Assembly: GCA_937960755.1 (NCBI GenBank)
Contig: CALGOL010000464.1
Location: 1-13,052 of the forward strand
Length of the DNA: 13,052 nucleotides
Direction of reading: 5' to 3'
Source of the DNA: an uncultured Azospirillum sp.
GTDB lineage: Bacteria > Pseudomonadota > Alphaproteobacteria > Azospirillales > Azospirillaceae
Below, one piece after another: positions 1 to 6,165 of this stretch; position 1 is the stretch's first letter, and every line of letters starts with the position of its first letter. A program made the translations under genes and the position numbers. The notes below the pieces were generated by a model. That model ran no database searches and was not told the origin of the DNA. It saw only the letters and a program-made list of their open reading frames with translations.

Positions 1-475
1 CCGCCGAGTGCGCGGGAGCGGGCGGCGGCGGGGAGACAAATGCAGTCGTCGTCGTGGACGTCCCAGATAACGGCGGCGGCGCCGGCTTGCGGCTGGGTTG
101 CTCCACCGCTGGCGGCGCCGCGGCGACGACGTCAAGCGGGGCGATTTGAAGCGGGGCGGCGGCGGTCGTCGCGCGTTCGGTCGACGTCCGCGGTTTTGCG
201 GGAACCAGCATGTCGGCGTCGGCGGTCATCGCGGCCAGCAGTTGCGGGGCGGGCGCGTCGATGCAATAGGCGCCGTGCTCCATCATATTGACGAAGCCGC
301 AGTCCTGCTCCATCGCGGCGGAAACCGCGTGGTCGGCGACGCCCTTGCTGGTGCGCAACATCAGCAGCGAATTGACGTACATGCTGGCGACGCTCACCGC
401 GGTGGGGATGCCGGCGCACCCCGCCAACATCAAAACGGCGCCGGACAGCGCGGCGATTTTACATGCGCTCTTCAT
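1..475 (-). CDS. Putative lipoprotein, 3' end cut off by the window
   Basis: An uninterrupted minus-strand frame begins at ATG 475-473 and runs off the left edge without a stop (158 codons visible). The N-terminus MKSACKIAALSGAVLMLAGC has a basic start, a hydrophobic core and a lipobox LAGC, so Cys20 should be lipidated after signal peptidase II cleavage. Residues 21-75 look folded and contain three further cysteines (EQDCGF and AYC among the motifs). From about residue 95 the sequence becomes rich in Ala, Pro and Thr, with PPP runs and a TSTTTT stretch, like a disordered periplasmic tail or a linker to a domain beyond the edge. A purine-rich AGGGGGG lies about 9 nt upstream of the ATG. The gene diverges from the patatin gene. 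I do not recognise a family and give no function beyond an envelope lipoprotein. Confidence 0.72.
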   Translation of the reverse strand, partial: MKSACKIAALSGAVLMLAGCAGIPTAVSVASMYVNSLLMLRTSKGVADHAVSAAMEQDCGFVNMMEHGAYCIDAPAPQLLAAMTADADMLVPAKPRTSTERATTAAAPLQIAPLDVVAAAPPAVEQPSRKPAPPPLSGTSTTTTAFVSPPPPAPAHSA

Positions 476-647
476 CGTCGCCGCCCCCCTGTTCACTGTG
501 ATGTCACGCCTGTGGAAAACGTCGCGCAAGGGCTTGATCTTGTCAAGAAAATCCCTTTAACGCCAATTTTCGCCCGCTCTTGCCCTTTCGCCCTTCGTCA
601 GTTATGCTGCACTGCACAATGATCGGCGGCGATCTTGGGAGGCGATG
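476..647. promoter_or_regulatory. Divergent intergenic region between the lipoprotein and patatin genes
   Basis: About 170 nt of relatively AT-richer DNA separate two divergent starts, so promoters in both directions are expected here. For the minus strand there is an exact TTGACA (546-541), but no good -10 hexamer lies 16-18 nt further on. The TTGACA falls inside an imperfect operator-like palindrome, CTTGA-N5-TCAAG, at 533-547. The regulator is unknown. The palindrome is short and could be chance. Confidence 0.4.
580..608 (+). promoter_or_regulatory. Candidate sigma-70-type promoter for the patatin gene
   Basis: TTGCCC at 580-585 (4 of 6 matches to TTGACA) is followed by a 17-nt spacer and TATGCT at 603-608 (4 of 6 matches to TATAAT). 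This would place the start of transcription near 615 and give a leader of roughly 30 nt carrying the GGGAGG ribosome-binding site. The call is from pattern only. Confidence 0.35.
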
Positions 648-1718
648 ATGGCGAGCCTGTCAGCTTGGTGGTCCGCGCTTAAACAGCGTTTCAAGCGGCC
701 GGCGCCGCCCCCCGCCCCTTTACCTCAGCCCCTGTCGGCTCCGCCGCCCCCGATTTTGGGCGCGGGCCGCATTCGCGCGGCTTTGGCGCTGCAAGGCGGC
801 GGGGCCCATGGCGCTTTCACCTGGGGCGTGCTGGAAGCGTTGCTCGGCGACGACCGACTCGACATCATCGCGGTGAGCGGGGCCAGCGCCGGGGCGATGA
901 ACGGCGCCATGCTGCTGCAAGGGCTGGCGACCGGCGGCCCGGACGGGGCCCGCGACTTGTTGGAAGCCTTTTGGCGGCGCATCGCCGCGTCCAGCGGCGC
1001 CGGGACTTTTGCGCCGTCGCTGTTCGGCCGAATGCTGGGCGACTGGAACGTCGACCATTCCCTGGCGGCGCTGGCGTTTGAGCACGCCGGGCGCTGGGTC
1101 GGGCCGTACGACGCTCAGCCCGCCGACTTTCACCCGTTGCGGGCGGTGCTGACCGACATCATCGACGAACCGGCCTTGCGCGCGGCGGATGCAGGTTTTT
1201 ACGTCAGCGCCACCGATGTGGCGTCGGGGGCGTTGCGGATTTTCCGCCGCGACGAGATCGGCGTCGACGCGCTGCTGGCGTCGGCCTGCCTGCCCAATCT
1301 GTTCCAAGCGGTGCGCGTCGACGGCCGCGACTACTGGGACGGCGGCTATCTCGCCAATCCGGCGTTATTTCCGTTGGTGGAGAATCACCCCGACGCCGAC
1401 TTGATCCTCGTCACCGTCAACCCGTTCGACGCGCCGGAAACCCCGCGCCGTCCCGACGCCATCGCGGCGCGGTTGGCGCAGATCACCTTCAACGCGCCCT
1501 TGCGCCGCGAATTGCAGGGCCTCCATGGCGCCGCCGGCCTGCGGCTGCACCACATTCCAGCGGCGGACGCGCTGCGACAGGTCGGGCGCTATTCCAAACT
1601 GTCGGCGGATTGGGGGTTCTTGAACTGGCTGCGCGAATTGGGCCGCGCCGCCGGCGCCGATTGGCTGGCCCGTTCCGCCGACCGTCTCGGCGTCGCCTCA
1701 AGCTTGGAAGCGGCTTAA
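648..1718 (+). CDS. Patatin-like phospholipase / serine acyl hydrolase
   Basis: Predicted Ser-Asp dyad lipid acyl hydrolase of the bacterial patatin/RssA type, likely acting on phospholipids or other acyl esters. All three family motifs are present: the glycine-rich oxyanion loop GGGAHG (residues 50-55), the nucleophile elbow GASAG with Ser80, and the DGG motif with Asp231 (YWDGGY). The 356-residue length fits a single-domain patatin protein. The first 35 residues are not a signal peptide; they are a short basic, proline-rich segment (KQRFKRP, then PPPAPLPQP), so the protein is probably cytoplasmic or peripherally membrane-bound. There are tandem ATGs at 645 and 648. GGGAGG at 637-642 sits 2 nt from the first and 5 nt from the second, so 648 is preferred; the change is one residue. 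The stop overlaps the end of the convergent tetR gene by 4 nt. The substrate is unknown. Confidence 0.9.
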   Translation: MASLSAWWSALKQRFKRPAPPPAPLPQPLSAPPPPILGAGRIRAALALQGGGAHGAFTWGVLEALLGDDRLDIIAVSGASAGAMNGAMLLQGLATGGPDGARDLLEAFWRRIAASSGAGTFAPSLFGRMLGDWNVDHSLAALAFEHAGRWVGPYDAQPADFHPLRAVLTDIIDEPALRAADAGFYVSATDVASGALRIFRRDEIGVDALLASACLPNLFQAVRVDGRDYWDGGYLANPALFPLVENHPDADLILVTVNPFDAPETPRRPDAIAARLAQITFNAPLRRELQGLHGAAGLRLHHIPAADALRQVGRYSKLSADWGFLNWLRELGRAAGADWLARSADRLGVASSLEAA

Positions 1719-2311
1719 ACCGCCACGCTTTTGGTCGCCATATCCGTGTAAGCGGCGATGATGTCGGCTTTCGACAGTCGGCCTTCCGGCCGATACCACA
1801 TGCAGGCGCCAGTGAGCATCGACAGGATGCCGAAAGCGGCGAGCCGCGGTTCTGGAACGGCGAAAGCGCCGCTTTCCCGCCCGGCGGTCAGAATGTCGGT
1901 CAAGGTGCGCTCGTAATCGGCGCGCATGGCGACGACGACGGCGTAATTGTCGGGCTCCAAACTGCGCAGCTCAAAATTCGCCAGCGAAATGTCGCGCTTG
2001 CGGGTGAGGTGGAAGCCCAAGTGAAATTCAACGAACGCCCGCAAACGGGCGGGCGGCGGCGCCGGAGGAAAGACGCCCTCACAAGCGTCGCGCTCCGCCA
2101 AAAGCTGCTCCATGTGCGAGCGCATCAAAAAGAACAGCAGGTCTTGCTTGGTCTTGATGTGATTATAGAGCGAGCCGACCTGCACCCCCACCGCCGCCGC
2201 CAGCGCCCGCAGGCTCATCGCCTCATAGCCGTGGCGATAGATCAGGTCGGCCCCCGCCTCCCGTATCGCCTCCAGCGTTTTGGCGCCGTTTGATCCGGCG
2301 GTGCGGGCCAT
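1715..2311 (-). CDS. TetR/AcrR-family transcriptional regulator
   Basis: A 198-residue one-component repressor of the usual TetR length. The N-terminal DNA-binding domain (about residues 11-60) has the typical helix-turn-helix, including MSLRALAAAVGVQVGSLYNH at 32-51, where GSLYNH is the recognition-helix hallmark, followed by KTKQDLL. The remainder is the variable helical ligand and dimerisation domain; the ligand is not readable. The start is supported by AAGGA about 9 nt upstream of the ATG. It lies 85 nt downstream of the AhpD-like gene on the same strand, with no strong terminator between, so it may be the last gene of that operon or have its own promoter. The inference is that it controls the neighbouring CoA-ligase, stress or transport genes, probably in response to an acyl-CoA or small organic acid. 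No matched operator was proven. Confidence 0.9.
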   Translation of the reverse strand: MARTAGSNGAKTLEAIREAGADLIYRHGYEAMSLRALAAAVGVQVGSLYNHIKTKQDLLFFLMRSHMEQLLAERDACEGVFPPAPPPARLRAFVEFHLGFHLTRKRDISLANFELRSLEPDNYAVVVAMRADYERTLTDILTAGRESGAFAVPEPRLAAFGILSMLTGACMWYRPEGRLSKADIIAAYTDMATKSVAV

Positions 2312-2396
2312 GGGCGGGGTTCCTTAGATTTTCTTGCGACAGCGAAGGATTTTGCGAAAAGACGCATACCGCAGCGCACACTTGGGGTCTAGTGTT

Positions 2397-2990
2397 TTAC
2401 CCGGCCTCCCCTCCGCCGCGGTTTTTGCCGTGGTATTCCGGGTTGGGCATCATGTCCAGCCCATGCGCCATGCGGTTGGTGTAGTTGAAGAACGCCGTGA
2501 CGTCGGTGATGTCGAAAATGTCGGCGTCGCTGAAGCCGACGATGCGCAAGCCTTCGCGGTCGGCGCCGTCGATGTCATGGGGCGCCGTCGTCAGCTTCCA
2601 GGCGAAATCCAGCATGCGCCGGCGCCGTTCCGACAATTCCGCCACCCGATAGTTCAACACCAGCATCTCGCCCAATTGCGGGTCGCCCGACAATTCCCGC
2701 ACCGCTTGGCCGTGGGCGACCAGACAGTAGTAGCAGCGGTTGGCGGAGGAGACGACGACGGCGATCATCTCCCGCTCCAGCTTGGAAAGGCCGGAATCCT
2801 CCGCCAACATCAACTGGTTATAGAACCGGGTGAAGGCGCGGAACTTGTCGGGCCGCGCGGTGTAGGCCAACAGCACGTTAGGCCGCATGCCCAGCTTCTC
2901 GTCGCATTTGGCGAAATAGGCTTTAACGTCGTCGTCCCAGTCGGCCGGGTTCGGCAAAGCGACGCGCACGACGTGATCGGGTTGCGGCAT
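2397..2990 (-). CDS. AhpD-like / carboxymuconolactone-decarboxylase-family peroxidase-related protein
   Basis: A 197-residue member of the alkylhydroperoxidase AhpD-like fold. The active-site segment EMIAVVVSSANRCYYCLVAH contains Glu74, Cys86, Cys89 and His93. Their spacing (E-11-C-2-C-3-H) is the same as the Glu118/Cys130/Cys133/His137 set of mycobacterial AhpD. A thiol-based peroxide- or disulfide-reducing activity is therefore plausible, with electrons from an unidentified partner. Length and the YNQLMLAEDSGLSKLERE region resemble the 'uncharacterized peroxidase-related enzyme' subgroup rather than true carboxymuconolactone decarboxylase. A GGAG about 10 nt upstream supports the start. The gene follows the stress-protein gene by 22 nt and is very likely co-transcribed with it. 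The physiological substrate is unknown. Confidence 0.88.
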   Translation of the reverse strand: MPQPDHVVRVALPNPADWDDDVKAYFAKCDEKLGMRPNVLLAYTARPDKFRAFTRFYNQLMLAEDSGLSKLEREMIAVVVSSANRCYYCLVAHGQAVRELSGDPQLGEMLVLNYRVAELSERRRRMLDFAWKLTTAPHDIDGADREGLRIVGFSDADIFDITDVTAFFNYTNRMAHGLDMMPNPEYHGKNRGGGEAG

Positions 2991-3012
2991 AACGGCTTTT
3001 CTCCCCCAACGC

Positions 3013-3825
3013 TTAGTGAGACAGCAGGATCGGCATGGTCATATGCCGCAGCATGTGGCGGGTGGCGGAGCCGCGCAGCCGGGTCAGCCCGTAATGGCCG
3101 TACGCCCCCATCACCAAAAGATCAGCGCCGAAGTCGCAGGCGCGCGACAGCAGCATTTCCGTCTTGCCGATCAACTCGTCGGGCAAGCGCTCGGCCACCG
3201 CGTTGACGCCATGGGCGCGCAAGTGCTCCACCACATTGACCGTTGGCAAATCAACGCCAGCGCCGGGGCCGTCGCCGCCGCGGATCGACAGCACCACCAC
3301 CTCTTCCGCCGCCTGCAACAGCGGCAGCGAATCATGCACGGCGCGGGCGGCCTCGCGACCCGCGTTCCAGGCGACAACCACCCGCCGGCCGACCGTCGGA
3401 TACTCGCCGAAATGCGGCAGCGTCAGCACCGGGCGGCCGCTGTTGAGCACCACCTGTTCGACCATTTCCGCCGGCGCGGTGCGCGCGCCTTCAATGTCGG
3501 TCTGACCCATCACCACAAGATCGAAGTGGCGGGCGCAGAAGGCGAATTCGCCGACCACGAAACCCGGCTCGCCGTGCGGCATCGCCATCCAGTTGGAAGC
3601 GATTCCGGCGGCCTCCACCGCTTGGCGGAACGTCTGCCCCGCTTCCTGCGCCGCATGGCGCAGATGGTCGCTGGGGCGTCGCGCGGTGGCGGCGATACGG
3701 TCGGCGTCGGCCTGAGCGAACAGCCCGGTCAGCCGCGCCCCCGCCGCTTGCGCCAGCTTGATCGCCGCATTAATGCGCACCGCAGCCCGCACCGAACCGT
3801 CGACATGCACCAGAATGTCTTTCAT
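3013..3825 (-). CDS. Tandem-domain universal stress protein (UspA family)
   Basis: A 270-residue cytoplasmic protein with two Usp folds. Domain 1 (about 1-137) starts MKDILVHVDGS and ends VLNSGRPVLTLP. Domain 2 (about 147-270) starts RRVVVAWNAGREA and ends MGAYGHYGLTRLRGSATRHM followed by MPILLSH. The family binds ATP or acts as a stress-responsive dimer; here the C-terminal domain has the nucleotide-binding signature, but with 8 instead of the usual 9 residues between the second glycine and the final Gly-Ser. Domain 1 lacks the signature. The frame is open upstream to 3897, but the ATG at 3825-3823 is preferred. It begins the conserved beta-strand and is preceded by a strong GGAGGAGAGG, while a longer start would overlap the ligase gene. 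It lies 37 nt after the PaaK-like gene, probably in one operon. Confidence 0.9.
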   Translation of the reverse strand: MKDILVHVDGSVRAAVRINAAIKLAQAAGARLTGLFAQADADRIAATARRPSDHLRHAAQEAGQTFRQAVEAAGIASNWMAMPHGEPGFVVGEFAFCARHFDLVVMGQTDIEGARTAPAEMVEQVVLNSGRPVLTLPHFGEYPTVGRRVVVAWNAGREAARAVHDSLPLLQAAEEVVVLSIRGGDGPGAGVDLPTVNVVEHLRAHGVNAVAERLPDELIGKTEMLLSRACDFGADLLVMGAYGHYGLTRLRGSATRHMLRHMTMPILLSH

Positions 3826-3862
3826 TGCGCCCTCTCCTCCCTCTTGTCGCACCCCTGGGCCG

Positions 3863-5092
3863 TCAGGCGCGCTTGTCCTCGATGATCTTTCCGTCATTCG
3901 GCAAGGCCCCCGGCGCGTGCAGGACGACGCCGCCCTTCAGCTTGCATAGCGCCTGCAAGGTCTCCCCCGCCGCCGCCGCCAACCCGGCGTCGGTGGACGC
4001 CGATTCCACATGCAGCGTCATCACGTCGGCGTCGCCGTGCTTTTCCACCACCAGCCGGGCGCGGCCCAGTTGGGGATGGCGCTTGACGACGTCGGCGACT
4101 TGCCGCGGGTGAACGAACATGCCCTTGACCTTGACCGTTTGATCGGCGCGGCCCAGCCAGCCGCGCAGGCGCGCGCCGGTCCGCCCGCAAGGACTTTGTC
4201 CGGGCAAGACCGCCGACAAGTCGCCGGTGGCGAAACGGATCAGCGGATAGTCGGGATTGAAGCTGGTGACCACCACTTCGCCAACCTCGCCTTCCGGCAA
4301 GGGGTCGCCGGTTCCGGGGCGCAAGATCTCCACCAGCACGCCTTCGTCGACGATCAAACCTTCTTTGGCGTCGCTCTCATAGGCGATGAGGCCCAAGTCG
4401 GCGGTGGCGTAGGCTTGCAGCACATCGACGCCCAAATCCTTTAGCGCGCCGCGCAAATTCGGCGGCAGCGCTTCGCCCGACACGCAAGCCTTGGTCAGCG
4501 ACGCATGGTCGAGGCCCAGTTCGTCCGCCTTCTCCAAGATCAGCTTGAGGAAGGACGGCGTCCCGGCATAGCCCGCCGGCTTGAGGTCGGCGACGGCGCG
4601 GGCCTGCAATTCGGTGTTGCCGACGCCGGCCGGGAACACCGGGCAGCCCAGCGCGTGGGCGCCGGTTTCAAACATGATCCCGCCGGGGGTGAAGTGGTAG
4701 GAAAAGCAGTTATGCAGCAAATCGCCCTTACGGAAGCCGGCGGCGTAAAGCGCGCGGGCGAGGCGCCACCAGTCAGCCCCCTTGCCTTCCGGGTCGTAAA
4801 TCGGACCGGGAGAGGCGAAGACGCGGTGAAGCTCTGCCGTCGGCGTCGCGGTCAGCCCGCCGAACGGCGCATCCGCCGTTTGCAGATCGGTCAGTTCGGA
4901 TTTGCGCGTCACCGGCAAGGCCGCCAGCGCTTGCCGCGTGGCGATCGCCGCCGGATCAACCTCTGCCAGCATCCGGGCGAAATAGGGCGACTTGGCCTTG
5001 GCGTGATTAATTTGCCCCGGCAAAGCCGCCAGCAGCGCGGCCTCGCGGGCGTCGGCGGAACGGGTTTCTAGCGCGTCGTAAAAGGCGGACAT
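3863..5092 (-). CDS. PaaK-like adenylate-forming CoA ligase homologue (phenylacetate-CoA ligase family)
   Basis: A 409-residue ANL-superfamily protein resembling phenylacetate-CoA ligase in length and layout. Family enzymes activate a carboxylate with ATP and CoA through an acyl-AMP. Recognisable parts are YATADLGLIAYE (228-239, the aromatic/acidic motif), RFATGDL (286-292), the GRADQTVKVKG hinge motif (314-324) and the C-terminal PNDGKI with Lys402, the expected adenylation lysine. The usual P-loop, SSGTTG in PaaK, is absent; its place is taken by FASPGPIYDPEG (92-103). The protein may therefore be a divergent but active ligase, or have altered catalysis. GGAG 7 nt upstream supports the start. 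It lies downstream of livF, with a palindromic repeat between, and 37 nt before the usp gene. It probably activates the transported acid or one of its breakdown products; the substrate is not readable. Confidence 0.85.
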   Translation of the reverse strand: MSAFYDALETRSADAREAALLAALPGQINHAKAKSPYFARMLAEVDPAAIATRQALAALPVTRKSELTDLQTADAPFGGLTATPTAELHRVFASPGPIYDPEGKGADWWRLARALYAAGFRKGDLLHNCFSYHFTPGGIMFETGAHALGCPVFPAGVGNTELQARAVADLKPAGYAGTPSFLKLILEKADELGLDHASLTKACVSGEALPPNLRGALKDLGVDVLQAYATADLGLIAYESDAKEGLIVDEGVLVEILRPGTGDPLPEGEVGEVVVTSFNPDYPLIRFATGDLSAVLPGQSPCGRTGARLRGWLGRADQTVKVKGMFVHPRQVADVVKRHPQLGRARLVVEKHGDADVMTLHVESASTDAGLAAAAGETLQALCKLKGGVVLHAPGALPNDGKIIEDKRA

Positions 5093-5151
5093 GAAACGAC
5101 TCCGATTATTATGGCGAGTTCCGCCTGTAGAAACCTGCTTTGTTCATTCTT

Positions 5152-5232
5152 GTCATACCGGCGAAGGCCGGTATCCAGGCTATTCAGCAACTTATCTGAA
5201 TCGCGCTGGACCCCGGCCTTCGCCGGGGTGAC
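5152..5232. repeat. Palindromic intergenic repeat made of two covarying sub-hairpins
   Basis: Two 27-nt arms (5152-5178 and 5206-5232) are inverted copies of each other apart from two dinucleotide positions. Each arm is itself a hairpin: TACCGGC-GAAG-GCCGGTA in the left arm and CCCCGGC-CTTC-GCCGGGG in the right. The differences (TA/TA versus CC/GG) keep both stems paired. An inner ATTCAG (5182-5187) pairs with CTGAAT (5196-5201). It closely resembles a repeat scattered between genes in many proteobacterial genomes; that link is from memory. It sits between the livF stop and the PaaK-like gene, so it would be transcribed and could act as an mRNA stabiliser, attenuator or weak terminator. Confidence 0.85.
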
Positions 5233-5253
5233 GATAATGGATTCGCCGGGCTT

Positions 5254-6081
5254 CTACAGCCAGCGCTTGCGGCGCTTGTAGGACTTCAAATTCTTGAAGG
5301 ATTTCCGTTCCTTGTCGCCGCCAAGATAGAACTCCTTGACGTCTTCGTTGTTGACGAGATCGTCTTTCGCCCCGTCCAGCACGATCTTGCCGGATTCCAT
5401 GATGTAGCCGAAATCCGCCACCTTCAGCGCCATGCGGGCGTTTTGCTCCACCAGCAGAATGGTGACGCCAAGGTCGCGGCAGACTTGTTCAATGATGCCG
5501 AACACTTCCTTGACCAGCAGCGGCGACAGGCCCATCGACGGCTCGTCCAGCAAAATCAGCTTGGGCCGCGCCATCAGCGCCCGGCCGATGGCGAGCATTT
5601 GCTGCTCGCCGCCCGACAGGTAGCCCGCCAGCCCGGTGCGTTCTTTCAGGCGCGGGAAGTAGTTGTAGACCATGTCGATGTCGCGGCGGATGGCGGCGGC
5701 GCCGTCGCGCCGGGTGAAGGCGCCCAGCCGCAGATTTTCCAGACACGTCATGTCTTCGACGATGCGGCGGCCTTCCATCACCTGAAAGATGCCGCGCCGC
5801 ACGATTTCTTCCGGGCTGCGGTTGGCGATTTCTTCGCCCATGAAAGTGATCGAGCCGCGGGTGACTTCGCCGTCTTCGGTGCCGAGCAGGCCGGAAATCG
5901 CTTTCAGCGTGGTGGATTTGCCGGCGCCGTTCGGCCCCAGCAGCGTGACGACCTTGCCCTGCGGCACGTCGAGGCTGACGCCGCGCAGCACCAGGATGAC
6001 GTCGTTGTAGACGACTTCGATGTTGTTGACCGACAAGATCGGCTCGTCGGCCGCAGCCAGCTTCAACGCGGCTTCGCCCAT
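5254..6081 (-). CDS. livF: ABC importer ATPase, LivF type
   Basis: One of two ATPases that power the HAAT-type importer encoded here; it should sit at the cytoplasmic face bound to LivH/LivM. The motifs are complete: Walker A GPNGAGKST (49-57), Q-loop Gln100, signature LSGGEQQ (155-161), Walker B LILLDEP (175-181) and the LivF-typical VEQNA (211-215). At 275 residues it is longer than a usual LivF (about 235) because of a lysine/arginine-rich C-terminal tail, GGDKERKSFKNLKSYKRRKRWL region (254-275). The ATG at 6081 is preferred because GGGAG lies 8 nt upstream; an in-frame ATG at 6099 would add six residues but has only a weak AGAAG site. It lies downstream of a terminator hairpin that follows the binding-protein gene, so it may be expressed by read-through at a lower level or from its own promoter. 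Confidence 0.93.
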   Translation of the reverse strand: MGEAALKLAAADEPILSVNNIEVVYNDVILVLRGVSLDVPQGKVVTLLGPNGAGKSTTLKAISGLLGTEDGEVTRGSITFMGEEIANRSPEEIVRRGIFQVMEGRRIVEDMTCLENLRLGAFTRRDGAAAIRRDIDMVYNYFPRLKERTGLAGYLSGGEQQMLAIGRALMARPKLILLDEPSMGLSPLLVKEVFGIIEQVCRDLGVTILLVEQNARMALKVADFGYIMESGKIVLDGAKDDLVNNEDVKEFYLGGDKERKSFKNLKSYKRRKRWL

Positions 6082-6119
6082 GGCGGATGCTCCCTGCATG
6101 TACTTCTTCGCCTTGGCCT

Positions 6120-6151
6120 AAAAAGCCCTCTCCCCCCAGGGGGGAGAGGGC
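6120..6151 (-). terminator. Rho-independent terminator after the binding-protein gene (solo copy of the CCCTCTCCCC repeat arm)
   Basis: GCCCTCTCCCCCC (6125-6137) and its exact reverse complement (6139-6151) form a 13-bp stem around a single central base; in RNA a few inner pairs open as the loop. On the minus strand the stem is followed directly by TTTTT (complement of 6124-6120). It starts 14 nt after the stop of the binding-protein gene, an ideal position for intrinsic termination. The stem sequence is the same family as the arms of the two larger repeats in this window, apparently a solo arm that acquired terminator function. Confidence 0.85.
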
Positions 6152-6165
6152 CGCTTCAGGACGGC

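Noticed and set aside
498..507. GTGATGTCAC as a CRP/FNR-type site
   Set aside because: The half-site spacing is too short (2 nt rather than 6) for a CRP site.
518..546. Complete sigma-70 promoter for the lipoprotein gene
   Set aside because: TTGACA is perfect, but the hexamers 16-18 nt away (such as GACGTT) do not resemble TATAAT.
98..622. Plus-strand open frames over the lipoprotein gene
   Set aside because: Arg/Gly-rich translation with no domain. The minus-strand frame has a signal peptide, lipobox and ribosome-binding site.
3826..3897. A 24-residue N-terminal extension of the universal stress protein
   Set aside because: It would overlap the end of the PaaK-like gene, is not Usp-like, and the internal ATG has a much better ribosome-binding site and begins the conserved strand.
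5152..5232. Insertion sequence remnant with target duplication
   Set aside because: No coding remnant and no clear flanking direct repeats; it fits a small palindromic intergenic repeat better.
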